Assembly: GCA_002914845.1 (NCBI GenBank)
Contig: JXTC01000236.1
Span: 108,236 to 172,235, forward strand
DNA: 64,000 bases
Reading direction: 5' to 3'
Origin: Trema orientale
Taxonomy: Eukaryota; Streptophyta; Magnoliopsida; Rosales; Cannabaceae
Position numbers and translations under genes: made by a program. Each line of letters begins with the position of its first letter. Positions within the stretch are counted from its first letter, which is position 1. Below, one piece after another: positions 48,823 to 59,830 of this stretch. The notes under the pieces were generated by a model. That model was given only the letters and a program-made list of their open reading frames with translations, had not been told where the DNA came from and made no database searches.

Positions 48823-51118
48823 GGTCAAATTGACCTTGACGTATGGTCAAGACTAACTTGACCTTAGGCCAAAATCCTCTTGACTTTGGTCAATATGATA
48901 CCTACCTTTGAGGTCAATTTAATCTTGACCTGTATTCAAAATATTTTGACTAGTACCTCATCATCTTGAAGTCATTTCTCATTCATTCATTAAATGTATC
49001 AATTTATGTATCATGGAAGACATTATTCCTTCTTAGGATACAGTTTTTGAGTTATTTTGTAGACATAGAAAATGCTCTTCTCATCAATAAGACCTCTTAT
49101 GCGGAGTTCATTTAATTCAGACTCAGTTGGAATAAATTCTGAAATTACAGTCTGAAAGAAATTCCAACAATCAGATCAGTACTAATACTAAAATTTTAGC
49201 TATTTTTCACCTGTGGTCAGGAAGTTCTGAATTTGAGTCAGGAAGTTAATGATTTGGGGTTAAGAACTTCCTAACCACAAGTGATGAATTTTTTTTTTTT
49301 TTACTCAGTTCTTGATTTAGGGTGAAGAAATTATTGACTTGGAGTCAAGTTTTTCTTGACTTCAGGTCAAGAAGTGATTGACTCAGGGTTAAGATATTCT
49401 TGACCCGAGGTCAAAAAGTAATTGACCTAAGTTAAACAAGTGATTGACTTGGAGCCAACAATATTTTCAGTAGGGATCATGCATTGGTACTTAAATGTAG
49501 TTTGATATGAAACTTGATCACGACGTCATATGTAATGTGTTCTTAAATTTATATGTTTTCTTAAAAGTAATTCGGCACGAAGTTAAGAATAACTTGAGGG
49601 GAAGTGCAAAACAATTTGACCTTTAGTAAAAAATAATCTGACCTCAGGTAACTCTAATAGACTATAACCTTAAAGCCCATAAAGTTGTTCTTGACCTTAG
49701 GTCAAGTTTTACTTGCCCTAGGGTCAAGTAATTATTGACATGGGGTCAAGTAATACCATGGATTAAAATGTCACGACATTTGTCAACATTGTCATGACAA
49801 TATCTATATTTTGAACTCTCGACATCGATATGGAGTAGAAAGATATTTTTTTCCGTATATTCATAAAATATCGACAATGTCGAGGATATGTCGATATTGG
49901 TAAAATATTGGTAAAAAATGAGCTAATATCGAGATATTTATGGATATTCTCGTGACAATATCATCGACATTTTGAAATGTTGACAGAAATGTCGAATTAT
50001 TTTCCAAGTTTTTTTTTCTAAAAGAAAAAAGAAAATGGTAATAAAGAATATAAAAATAAATCATAGTTCTCTTTATACAATATGTCGGCGAAGTTGTGGA
50101 ATTATTTATATTTAATGAGAATATTTGCACTATTTGTGTTTATTATTTTGGAATCTCTACAAGGAACTCTCGTTACCTTTAAAAGAAATTTTGGACTAAG
50201 ACGAGAATTTCTTTTATGACTTTTAACCTCATAGAAACTCGTTTTGGTATTCAATATATTTGAACTGTTTAATATTATCAATAATTTTTATTTATTTTCA
50301 ATGTAATTTAGAACTAGTTATAATTTTTAAGGTATTTATATGGATGCAAATTAAATAGCGTAATATATATTTTGATTTTAAAATTATTCTATAAAATAAA
50401 ATTCAGTCGTTTTTCTACTACATAGTATATACGTATATTTTATTGTCTTATAAAGTATAAATAGATTTTTTTTTTAAATAAAAACTAGTATAAGTTATAT
50501 AATATCACTTATTTTAGCATTTTTAGAGTTTTCCTTGAAATTTTTGAGTTTTAAGACAAATTTCAATATTTTTTCGAAATATCTTCGATATCGACAATAT
50601 CTTCGACAGTATCTGTAAAATGAAACCTTGACATCAATATCGACATTTTAATCTTTGAGTAATACTTGACATAGGGTCAAGTTGTTTTTGACCTAGGGTA
50701 GTTAACAAATTATTTATTAAATGAACTGAACTTCACTGAAAAGTATGCTAAATAGATTATTATAGACAAGATGATAGTTATGTTTAAAATATATATACAA
50801 AATAAATCATTATCTTTCTCCCAGAAATTAGGTCACTCCTCTTGGTCATTTCCGAATTTCTTTTCTGCAATGTATGATAAACAACTTGCTTACAAGCTTA
50901 TGACGAAAGTATACCATCTTCTCTATAGTGGCCTTGGCAACAAACTTGTCGGTCATCAGGAACTAGGTGTACTTCATCACAAGCATTCTACAATCTCTAC
51001 TGGAAAATAACAAAATATTAAGTTAAATCAAACAAGTTAGAGTCAAATAAGACTTGACACAAGGAAGATCAAGAAGAACTTGACCTCATATCAAGAAGAA
51101 CTTGACCTCATGTCAAGA
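48823..51118. repeat. Array of TTGACCT/AGGTCAA palindromes (W-box-like cores)
   Basis: Short palindromic units such as TTGACCTTAGGTCAAG, TTGACTTCAGGTCAAG and TTGACATGGGGTCAAG recur through 48823-49756 and 50658-51118. By eye there are about 30 TTGAC or GTCAA cores in about 1.4 kb of array sequence, many more than chance. Units are often 22-28 bases apart but the spacing is irregular. The core TTGAC(C/T) is the binding site of WRKY transcription factors. A 901-bp transposon splits the array. Confidence 0.75.
49757..50657. mobile_element. hAT-type non-autonomous element, 901 bp, inside the palindrome array
   Basis: Flanked by a perfect 8-bp repeat AGTAATAC at 49749-49756 and 50658-50665. Left end CATGGATTAAAATGTC; right end on the other strand CAAAGATTAAAATGTC, a 16-bp terminal inverted repeat with two mismatches. 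The ends continue with inverted TCGACAT/ATGTCGA-type motifs. There is no transposase frame. Removing it joins GGGTCAAGTAATAC to TTGACATAGGGTCAAG, restoring the array rhythm. Confidence 0.9.
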
Positions 51119-52111
51119 AATCCCATAAAGAGTTTTACCCAAAAAAATTTCTACAACAAATGAAAAAATGATACAGACATAAATAAATCTGCCAAAATTT
51201 TCACCAAAAAATCGCATTCCATGACACAAAGAGAAATAGACATAGATAAACTAAAAAAAACAGGATTTTTGCATAATCATAATCGAACATTTCTATCATC
51301 CTTTATCAGCCTCTTTCCTTGCTGATCAGCCAATTCACTGGGATCTTCCTCTCTTCTACTGCATTCTTCTTCTTTGCAAGAATTCTCAATCTCGATGCAA
51401 AGTTTCAACATAACAGATTTTGGCTATTTTGGGACTTTTTTGGTTCATTAAGACGAGAACAGTGGATTGAAGATTTTAAAAACTAATTTCAATGAGCCGT
51501 TTTTCAGTTCCACTGTGATTTTTGATAATTTTTAATTTAAAAGGCTATTGTATAATTGCTTGAGTTCATAAATAAAGCGACTTAGTTGACTTTTCTGAAT
51601 TTTTTTATTGAACCTGGTCATAAAAAAGTCAAAATGGCCAAAATTGGTCCTATTCATGTTCTTTTCCCCTTTTTTTTTTTTTTTTGAGATAAGAGCTATT
51701 ATATAATTACATGTTTAGAATGCCAAAAATTGAAAAATTGGGGATCACTTAATTTATGAGAAAATTCTCAGACTAGTTACTTCAACTATTTCTCCAGTTG
51801 GTTTAAACATATTTATTTAAATAAATTTAGAATTTTTCGAAGCTTATCCGAGATTTTCCGAATAAATGGGAAGGTGGTAATTTTTCTTTCTTTTTTTTTT
51901 CTTTTGAAATTTTGCCATATAATATAAGATTTTCTCTAAACTATATTAGGACTATTGTAAACTAGGCAACTTATCACCAAGAAAAACAAAAGAGTCAGGA
52001 GTGAGACCTGTGTCAATTTTCTGTCTTCTCTATTGCAATTATCAAATAACGCCACATTATTTTATTTTTAAAAGTTTACTCCTTTAATAAATATCCCAAA
52101 CTATTTCTATT
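51119..52111. other. Intergenic, upstream of carboxylesterase gene 1
   Basis: AT-rich with homopolymer runs. The 51290-51420 stretch is less AT-rich but shows no convincing coding frame. Confidence 0.35.
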
Positions 52112-52123
52112 GTTGTGTCATTT

Positions 52124-52260
52124 TTTTTTTTTTTAAAGTGGGGCTTAACTAATGACCACCACTTACTACAAATTAAAGGAAAATGACACACACACACTAA
52201 CAAGGTTTGAACCCCTACCCCCCAAACACACACACAACCCTCAAACCTTGGACCAACTGA
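52124..52260 (-). mobile_element. tRNA-derived SINE, 137 bp
   Basis: On the minus strand it begins TCAGTTGGTCC (an A-box remnant), carries a B-box GGGTTCAAACCT about 45 bases further on, and ends in an A run. It is flanked by a perfect 12-bp duplication, GTTGTGTCATTT on the plus strand at 52112-52123 and 52261-52272. Promoter boxes, poly-A tail and duplication together identify a retroposed SINE. A GT-rich stretch lies between the boxes. Confidence 0.8.
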
Positions 52261-52777
52261 GTTGTGTCATTTAATTATTGAGACATGTATAAAAGAAGAA
52301 AAATTGAGATATCTGATCACATATGTAAGCCGAACAACAAAATATACAAGCCAAAGTTAACAACTACTTTTACCTTTTCTTTTTTAAAAAAAAAAAAAAA
52401 GAGGAGAGAGAGAAAACAAAATGTTAACAATAATTTTTATGCTCAATTAACTATTATTTTTATTGCCAAAAGAAATTATATTTAATATCTAATTTTCTCC
52501 TTTGAAATTTAGTTGGATGGAGAGAATTAACAAATAAAATAGATTTTTTGAAAAGAGAGTGATATAAGCATTTATAGGACTGTTATGTCGTGCATGGCTA
52601 TCTGTGTCTCCACAAGTATTTTCAAATATCTTATACTTCTTCGTGCCCAAGAAACAAAGTTTCCGTGGGTTGAATAATATCTTTATAAATTGCTTTGAAA
52701 GAATATCTAACTCTGGTCAACATTCCATCTGTCAAACAGAACTCAACTCAACACAGCTAAACTCCTCTGCCTATCCA

Positions 52778-53746
52778 ATGGATGAGTACGACGCAAGCAA
52801 AGCAGAAATAGCCTATGAACTACTGCCACTCCTCCGGCTCTACAAAGACGGCCGTGTCGAGAGGCTCCTCGGAAACGACTTCGTTCCTCCATCCACCAAT
52901 CCCCAAAACGGTGTCGTTTCCAAAGACATAACCCTTTTACCCGAATCCAACATAACCGCCCGCATCTACCTCCCACCGATTCCCGACCCGAACCCGAAGC
53001 TCCCTCTCGTCGTCTACTTCCACGGTGGCGGATTCTGCGTCGCCTCCCCCTTCACTTCCAAGTGCCACAATTACCTAAATGCCCTCGTCGCCCGATCTAG
53101 AGTCGTCGCCGTCTCCGTAAATTACAGAAAAGCCCCCGAACACCCCATTCCCACCGCCTACGAGGACTCCTGGGCCGCGTTGCAGTGGATCATTTCCCAC
53201 CGCGATCGTAACGGCCCCGAGGCCTGGTTGAACGACCACGCGGATTTCGAGCGCGTGTTCCTGGCTGGAGAGAGCGCCGGCGCCAACATAGCACATAACA
53301 TGGCTCTGAGGGCGGGTCAGCCCGAGTTTGGGCTCAGCGTCGGGCTTCTGGGCCTCGCTCTGGTCCACCCGTATTTCTGGGGCTCCGTCCCGATCGCGTC
53401 GGAGGCGTTACAGCCCGAAAAGAAAGCGTATCTGGATCGGATTTGGCCGTTCGTGTGCCCGTCCTCGGCGGACAACGATGACCCGCGGGTCAACCCGGTT
53501 GCGGATGGAGCGCCCAGCTTGGCGGGGATCGGGTGTGGGAGGGTGTTGGTTTGTGTGGCGGAGAGGGATGTGGTGAGGGATAGAGGTCGGTTGTATTGTG
53601 AGGCTTTGAGTAGGAGTGGGTGGACGGGAGTGGTGGAGATCGATGAGACGAAAGATGAGGATCACGTGTTTTATTTGTATGATCTGGACGGTCAGAATGC
53701 GAGGGATTTGATTAGGCAGTTGGCAAGTTTCTTCAACAGAGGTTAA
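52778..53746 (+). CDS. Plant carboxylesterase (CXE family), copy 1
   Basis: Intronless gene for 322 residues of the plant class I/HSR203J-like carboxylesterases, alpha/beta hydrolases that cleave short-chain esters. The oxyanion-hole motif HGGG is at 82-85, the nucleophile elbow GESAG at 164-168 (Ser166), a likely acid in AERD (Asp264), and His296 in DEDHVF. An intact triad separates it from the gibberellin receptor GID1, which lacks the histidine. N-terminal LLRLYKDGRVERL and DSWAALQWI are family signatures. The frame stays open 58 codons upstream to 52604, but that part is AT-rich and unlike the family, so Met at 52778 was chosen. Coding sequence is much more GC-rich than the flanks. A second copy lies 7.5 kb downstream. 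I recall Arabidopsis CXE2 (At1g47480) near PP2C12 and SDH5 genes, so it may be that orthologue. Natural substrate unknown. Confidence 0.92.
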   Translation: MDEYDASKAEIAYELLPLLRLYKDGRVERLLGNDFVPPSTNPQNGVVSKDITLLPESNITARIYLPPIPDPNPKLPLVVYFHGGGFCVASPFTSKCHNYLNALVARSRVVAVSVNYRKAPEHPIPTAYEDSWAALQWIISHRDRNGPEAWLNDHADFERVFLAGESAGANIAHNMALRAGQPEFGLSVGLLGLALVHPYFWGSVPIASEALQPEKKAYLDRIWPFVCPSSADNDDPRVNPVADGAPSLAGIGCGRVLVCVAERDVVRDRGRLYCEALSRSGWTGVVEIDETKDEDHVFYLYDLDGQNARDLIRQLASFFNRG

Positions 53747-56700
53747 TCGTGTATGGTCAACTTAGTTATAATCTTATTAGTTGCAATATCAATATGCATT
53801 GGTGAGAGATGGCTTTTGCGTTCTATTTTTTGAAGTGGTTCATTTATTATTTCTTTTATTGATATTTGATTTATAGTTAAGAAATTTTTAATTATATTGT
53901 TTGTATTGTAGCAAATAATTTACTAATAATAAAAAACTTCTCTTTTATTCTAAAAAATAAATAAAATAATTATTTTTAACATCCGAATAAGACCCGGCTT
54001 AACTTCATACACTTAAAAAAAAAAAAAAAAAAAGAAGGAAACGTTTATGTTCCTTGAGAGTTCGAACCATGATTAGGATCACTTTCATTAGCTAATTGCA
54101 CGCGGGGCATAAAAATAAGTATATGAGATGGGTGAATATATATATTAATATCACAACTCACAAGGTAGTTCTATGTATTTTCCCACAATTTGGGCCGGGT
54201 ACAAGACCTTTTTTTTTTTTTCTTTTTCGTTTTTTCTAAGGGGTACAATTAACACTCCCACTTGAAATAAATAAATAAACAAATGAATATATGAATAATG
54301 ACTTGGAAAGCATGATGAAATATTTGGAGAAATAGGTGGAGTGGCTTTTTTAGTGATTGGTATTCTATTGTAGCATATTTTTTAAAGAAAAATTGTTAAA
54401 AATAAAAATTTCTACTTTCCTTTTCTTAATGAGTGCTATCTATGAAAGTAGACCCATGAATTTGTACATCTTTTTAGAGGTTATAAAAGAATTAGGGGTG
54501 GGAGGATATAACAGGGAAAAGAAACTAATGTTATTCATCAGGTATAGTCTTCTATTAATATACGTATATATATCATCAACAAGACTACCCCATAACTAGT
54601 AGACAAATGAGAGTGATTATTAACACTTTTAACAACACCTAAAGCATCGTACTGTATAACATGAAGAGGAAGAATAGCATCTTAACCAACATTTTTTTGG
54701 TCGAGCATGTTTTACTTTTATTTATTTTTCGTTTAAAAGCTGATAAATTACATGGAAATTGTTATCTTTGAATACTTTTGCAGTTACAGAGTAACGGCAG
54801 GTTTTTTTTTTTTCTTTTTTTTAAAAGAACATATTGGATATTAATCATTCAAGGGAAGAATAAAAATTCTTGAGCACATAAAAGTCCTCTTAAGACTTAG
54901 GAATTGGGATAGAGACTTTTCTATTCAATTCACAAGTAAAATTTATATATACTATAACCTTGCAACTCAAACTAGATTTTTAGTTACGTTTGATCTTTCT
55001 TTCTTTCTCTTTTCCCCTGATAGCTTAATTTGTTAATACCTTTATTGTTTGTTTTTTTAGGGTAAAACCGGAAACATTTAATAAATACGAATATAAATAT
55101 ACACAACTATATTATCAATGACGACAAATTAGACGTCAGAACATCTGAAGCTCTTACTAGGGGGGGAAAAAATTGAAAAAGTCAACATGTCATGATCACA
55201 TTATCTTGATTTAATGTGGAAAATCAAAATCTTAAAGCACAAGTTATCTTTTTTTTTTTTTAATACTATCCTAGAAGAGGGGATATTCTAATTTGGTATG
55301 GTATAGATACAAATATTTGTATACTTATGGATATATATGAATTATTGACGGTTGGTATAAAAAACACGTCTCCAGTTATAAGTGCAACTCCAACTGAACT
55401 GTATTTTATAGTTTTGCACCAAAATAAAGTTCAAATACGGCTCTTACCGAACTTCAAAAGGAAACTATTTTAAAGTTTGAAATAGTGGAACGCCAAATAT
55501 AGTGTGATACTCGAGGTTTAAAGTTTAATCTAGAAACTTTGTTAATTTCAATTCTATCCCTTAAACTTTATTCCCTTTGTGTCATTTTTTTTAATTATTT
55601 GTCTAATAATTTTATAATTTTATTTAAATTCTTTTAATTCATTTAATAATTAAATTGGCATTTTTAACACAAAAATATTAATAAACTAAAGTAAGATTAA
55701 TTTATTAATAATTAAAATATTAGAGTAATATTAATTTATTAATAATTATAATATTAAAGTCCAAATAAATTACCACTAGAAAACAACATAAATTAAAGCA
55801 GTACTTTTAATTTAGTTATGTACGTTAAATTAATTACTGTAATTTTAGTTTACCTACAAATGTAATTAAATAATTAATAGAATATATTAGTTATTTACAC
55901 ATTAAAAAATGAGAAAAAAGAAAAGGAATATTCATTTTAGTGTAAAATTTAAAATTTGGGTTGGAAATGATTTTAAAAATAGTATAAAAAAACTAAAAAT
56001 TAGTATAAAAATTATACTATTTTAAAGTTTTGGATTGATATGGCCTAATAAGCCGAGGTATTGATTGAAATGTAAGTACTTGTTACTTTTTTTTCAACGT
56101 GTAGATTAATCTATTCACGCTTTATATAATATCTTACTCATAAAACACATACCTAGCCGTAACAAGTAGTACAGGACGTTGACTGAAATTTATGTAGCTA
56201 AAGTCTACGATCTTCTTATTATTGTTGGCGTTATCTAGGTTAGAAGCTCTAGCAAATAAATATATTCTAAGCTTACATATTACATTTTCCTTCTTAATAG
56301 TACCTTAAATTTAAGCTTTTTTTTTTTTTTTGTCCTGTTAGAATATCATGCGGGCCATACCCAGTTGAGTATAGGTGCTCACTTATTATAACAACTTGGA
56401 ATCTAGATCTACCATTTTTTACATAAAAAAGAAAAATTATAATCGTCAAGTTAATTTGTTGGTACTATAGACTATATAAAATTTATTGAAATAGACGTTA
56501 TAAAAAAGACACACACACACAGTTGCCTAAGATCGTTGGCCTCTCTATTTTTTTATTTTTTTTCCCCTTGACATGTGTTAGTTTTTGGGTCGTTTTTAGT
56601 GTCTGAACAAATCGATTAGTACAATATATAAGATCATCGTTCAAACGCAATATAAACTAAAATATACTGAACTGAACTTTCTTGATGGCAAGGTTTTTGT

Positions 56701-56788
56701 CCGCTGGTAGTACCTAACCTTCACTACTACTAATAGGTGTCTAGAAACTTTGGATAGGATCTTTGAAAATCTTGTTATTTGAAATTAT
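53747..56788. other. AT-rich intergenic region between the carboxylesterase genes
   Basis: Long AT-rich stretch with many homopolymer runs. The section 55380-56040 has weak inverted ends (CAACTCCAACTGAACTG against ATCAATCCAAAACT read from the other strand) and could be an old MITE. No gene is visible. Confidence 0.35.
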
Positions 56789-56797
56789 GTTTTCAAA

Positions 56798-56969
56798 GGG
56801 GATGGCTACGGTAGGGGCGTCTCTACGTAGGGTCATGCCTTAATTATCGTTGGATGGGAATCTGTGGAGAATAACGAGAATCTGTGAAGAATCTATTTAT
56901 ATACAGATTCTCATCCAACGGTGAATAGACAGGACCCTACGTAGGGGCGCCCCTACTATAGACGCGCCC
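56798..56969 (-). mobile_element. Mutator-type MITE, 172 bp (copy A)
   Basis: Perfect 9-bp target duplication GTTTTCAAA at 56789-56797 and 56970-56978. Terminal inverted repeats of about 37 bp contain GTAGGGGCG and CTACGTAGGGTC. The strand is given so that it reads parallel to copy B when reversed; the two are about 93% identical without gaps. Confidence 0.92.
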
Positions 56970-57159
56970 GTTTTCAAATTGAGGACTTCTAACTCTCTTT
57001 TAAATTTATACTTTTTTTTAATCATTTCTTGATATTTTGAATTCATTCACATCAAGGTGTAATGTATATTTTGTGCATAATCTTTTTTTTTTATTAGTAA
57101 GAACTCATTTACTGTTATAGATTTTCTATAATCTGATCCATGTATTAGATTTATAATTA

Positions 57160-57331
57160 GGGCGCGTCTACAGTAGGGGCGCCCCTACGTAGGGTCCTGT
57201 TTATTCACCGTTGGATGGGAATCTCTATATAAATAGATTCTCCACAGATTCCCGTTATTCCCCACAGATTCCCATCCAACGATGATTAAGACATGACCCT
57301 ACGTAGGGACGCCCCTACCGTAGACATCCTC
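57160..57331 (+). mobile_element. Mutator-type MITE, 172 bp (copy B)
   Basis: Perfect 9-bp target duplication TTATAATTA at 57151-57159 and 57332-57340. It begins GGGCGCGTCTACAGTAGGGG and has the same terminal repeats as copy A, in the opposite orientation, 190 bases away. About 12 differences by eye and no length change between the copies. Confidence 0.92.
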
Positions 57332-57340
57332 TTATAATTA

Positions 57341-57835
57341 TATTACTGTCATTGGTGAAATGTATGTCATCATTTGATTGGAAAAAACGTATCAACACAT
57401 GACTACAGTAGGACCCGTTTTCGGTCCTATGTGGGGTCTTTTTTTTGCCATTGGATAAAGGTCAATTATGAACGAAAATGAGGATCATGATAGTTATGGT
57501 ATACCTCACCTTATATTACCATATCAATGAAAGAACAAAAAATGTCAAGAAAAAAAAAAAGATCTCCGAGTTTTTTTTTTTTTTTTTGGTGATGATCTTA
57601 AGCTGCCGCTCTAGGAGGATATGAAAAATTAATTGTAAAATAAAACTCATTCGATTAAATCTGTCACTTTATACTACCTGACATGGCAAAATTCTAGAAA
57701 AAATCCCGGAAAAAAAAATTGAAACTTGTTCAAGGATATGGAATTTGAAAATCTACTAGTAGTGGGGGAGCCACATATAGGAAAGGCCACGAAAGGGGGG
57801 CCGGGGGTGGGGTGCGTTTTGCAACTATTGGAAAN

Positions 57836-57869
<34 letters not shown>

Positions 57870-58441
57870 TTTTTTGGGGGGGGGGGGGGGGGGGGGGTGC
57901 AACTATTGGAAAAATTTTTAAGATATACATATATGTATTATTTTTATACATAAATAGCAATTAATTAATATAGTTGCACATTAAATTCTAAATTTCTATA
58001 TTTGATCCCATCCCAAAATAAAACTTTAGTTATTTCTTTAATCCTCAAATACCATTGTCTATTAATTTGAATTTTTCTTTTGTATTTCACTTGGTCTCTT
58101 TTTGCCTCTCTAGATTTTTTTTTCTCCCTAACTTTTATCAAAAATTTGTTTGTTTATTAGAATTTATTAGTTTTAATAACTATCAATTGTTATATCATAT
58201 TAGGATTTGTGTAAAATTATAAAAAATAATTTTAAGTTGAATACATGTGTGAATTTGTGATTGTGTTTATTTGTTAGTAGATTTGCCAAAATTTTGATTT
58301 ACATGCATATTTGTTTATGATATTTTGTTTAATATGTATATTTATGTAATATGCAACATGTTCCGCAATTTTGTAAAACTTATATGATCTTTGTTTTATT
58401 CTCTTATGTAGTTCGTAAATTTTATAGAATAAGCTATTTTA
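57341..58441. other. AT-rich intergenic region with a G-run assembly gap
   Basis: At 57835 there is an N, followed by a run of G broken by ATTTTTT up to about 57897. GCAACTATTGGAAA stands on both sides of the run (ends 57834 and starts 57899), suggesting collapse or an unresolved repeat. Open frames across it are artefacts. No gene is seen. Confidence 0.6.
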
Positions 58442-58998
58442 AGGTTTTTGGCATGATTACTCCCTGAATTTTTTGATGATTTGTAATGTATCCTTTGAAC
58501 TTTTTTTTTTGGCAATTAAGACCCTGAATTTAGAATTTTTTGTAATATATCCCCTGAACTTTTTTTTTGGCAATTAGGACTCTGAATTTAGGGTTTTTGG
58601 CATGATTAGCCTCTGAATTTTTCGTTGATTTGTAATTTATTCTTTAATTGTTTAAAAATTTGAATTTCAAAACTAATTTTTTCCCTCCAAACTCCCATTT
58701 GATATTTTTGTCTCTAAACCAAGTGAGATAACCATTATGCCCTTAAAAAATTTGCACATAACTCAGGGGATATATTGCAAATTAGCGAAAAATTCAAGGG
58801 CTAATCATACCAAAAACCCTAAATTCAGGGTCCTAATTGCCAAAAAAACAGTTCAGGGGATACGTTGTAAATCAACGAAAAATTCAAGGGCTAATCACGC
58901 CAAAAATCCTAAATTCAGGGTCCTAATTACAAAAAAAAAGTTCAGGGGATACATTGCAAATTATCAAAAAATTCAGGGACTAATCATGCCAAAAATCC
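58442..58998. mobile_element. Foldback element with internally repeated arms, 557 bp
   Basis: Left end AGGTTTTTGGCATGATTA, right end TAATCATGCCAAAAATCC. Flanks GCTATTTTA (58433-58441) and GCCATTTTA (58999-59007) form a 9-bp duplication with one mismatch, as for Mutator-like insertions. Each arm holds two to three copies of a unit containing GATTTGTAATGTATCC, CTGAAC and a T run, GGCAATTA, and CCTGAATTTAGGG. The two arms are inverted relative to each other. Confidence 0.8.
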
Positions 58999-59007
58999 GC
59001 CATTTTA

Positions 59008-59827
59008 TGTAATTTTATATAAAAATTACATTAGCTATTCTATCTTTGTAAAAATAATGACTCTACAACATCAAATATTATTAGAATTTACTTTGTATAA
59101 CTTATTACAAATATAGGGTTAGAATAGTCAATTTTAGATTATAATCTAGATGTTATAGATTAAACTTGAAAAATATGTTAACAAACTAAAATTTTATTGA
59201 TAAATTAATCTAAACTAGCTTAAAATTTTGATTTTCATGCTTTCCCCCCTTAAATAGATTTTTGACTCCGCTTCTGTCTACTACTAGTGTTGGATCAATC
59301 CTCTTTCATACGGTTGTGTAATACATTAATGACAAATTCATAATGATATTTGTGAACAAATAAAAACAAAAAAGACAAAAAGAAACTACAACCCACTATA
59401 AATACCAAAAGAAGAAAATCCCAAAAATTAGTAGCTCGCGCCGCTGAAGATGGAACCGTGGAAGGCTAATATATACAATATATTCACATTGGATCTGGTT
59501 TAGAATTAATTCAAGAATTGTCATTAGAGATAGTTTTTAACTCCAAGAAGTTAGTGCTATGATTTTATTAATTCATTGTTTATTGCTTTGATACTGTTAA
59601 ATGTGCAATGATTAAAATGTGGAGATTAGGCATTTGACTTTGCTTCTTCTGTTGTTTATGCTTGCTAATTTTAGCGTGTTATCATTTGTGACACAATTTG
59701 GGATTACTTCGACTATTATTGCAGCTTTAAGAGCGTGGAAAAAAAGTTGAGCACATTTCCATATACAGAGTTGGTCGATGCCAACATTGTCATGGACGAT
59801 TAAAAGAGTAGAAGCGTTTTTTTTCCT
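59008..59827. other. AT-rich intergenic sequence
   Basis: No gene or clear element found. Some less AT-rich sequence at 59430-59460 has no frame of note. Confidence 0.3.
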
Positions 59828-59830
59828 TTA

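Noticed and set aside
52204..52266. A tRNA gene
   Set aside because: A- and B-box remnants are present but the cloverleaf stems do not form, and the poly-A tail and target duplication identify a SINE.
52604..52777. Upstream in-frame start of carboxylesterase 1
   Set aside because: The 58 extra codons are AT-rich, unlike the GC-rich gene, and do not resemble the family N terminus.
57726..57960. Poly-Gly and poly-Pro open frames
   Set aside because: They come from the G-run with an N, probably an assembly artefact.
58442..58998. CRISPR-like appearance of repeated units
   Set aside because: The repeats are inverted transposon arms with T runs in a plant genome; there are no spacers of constant length.
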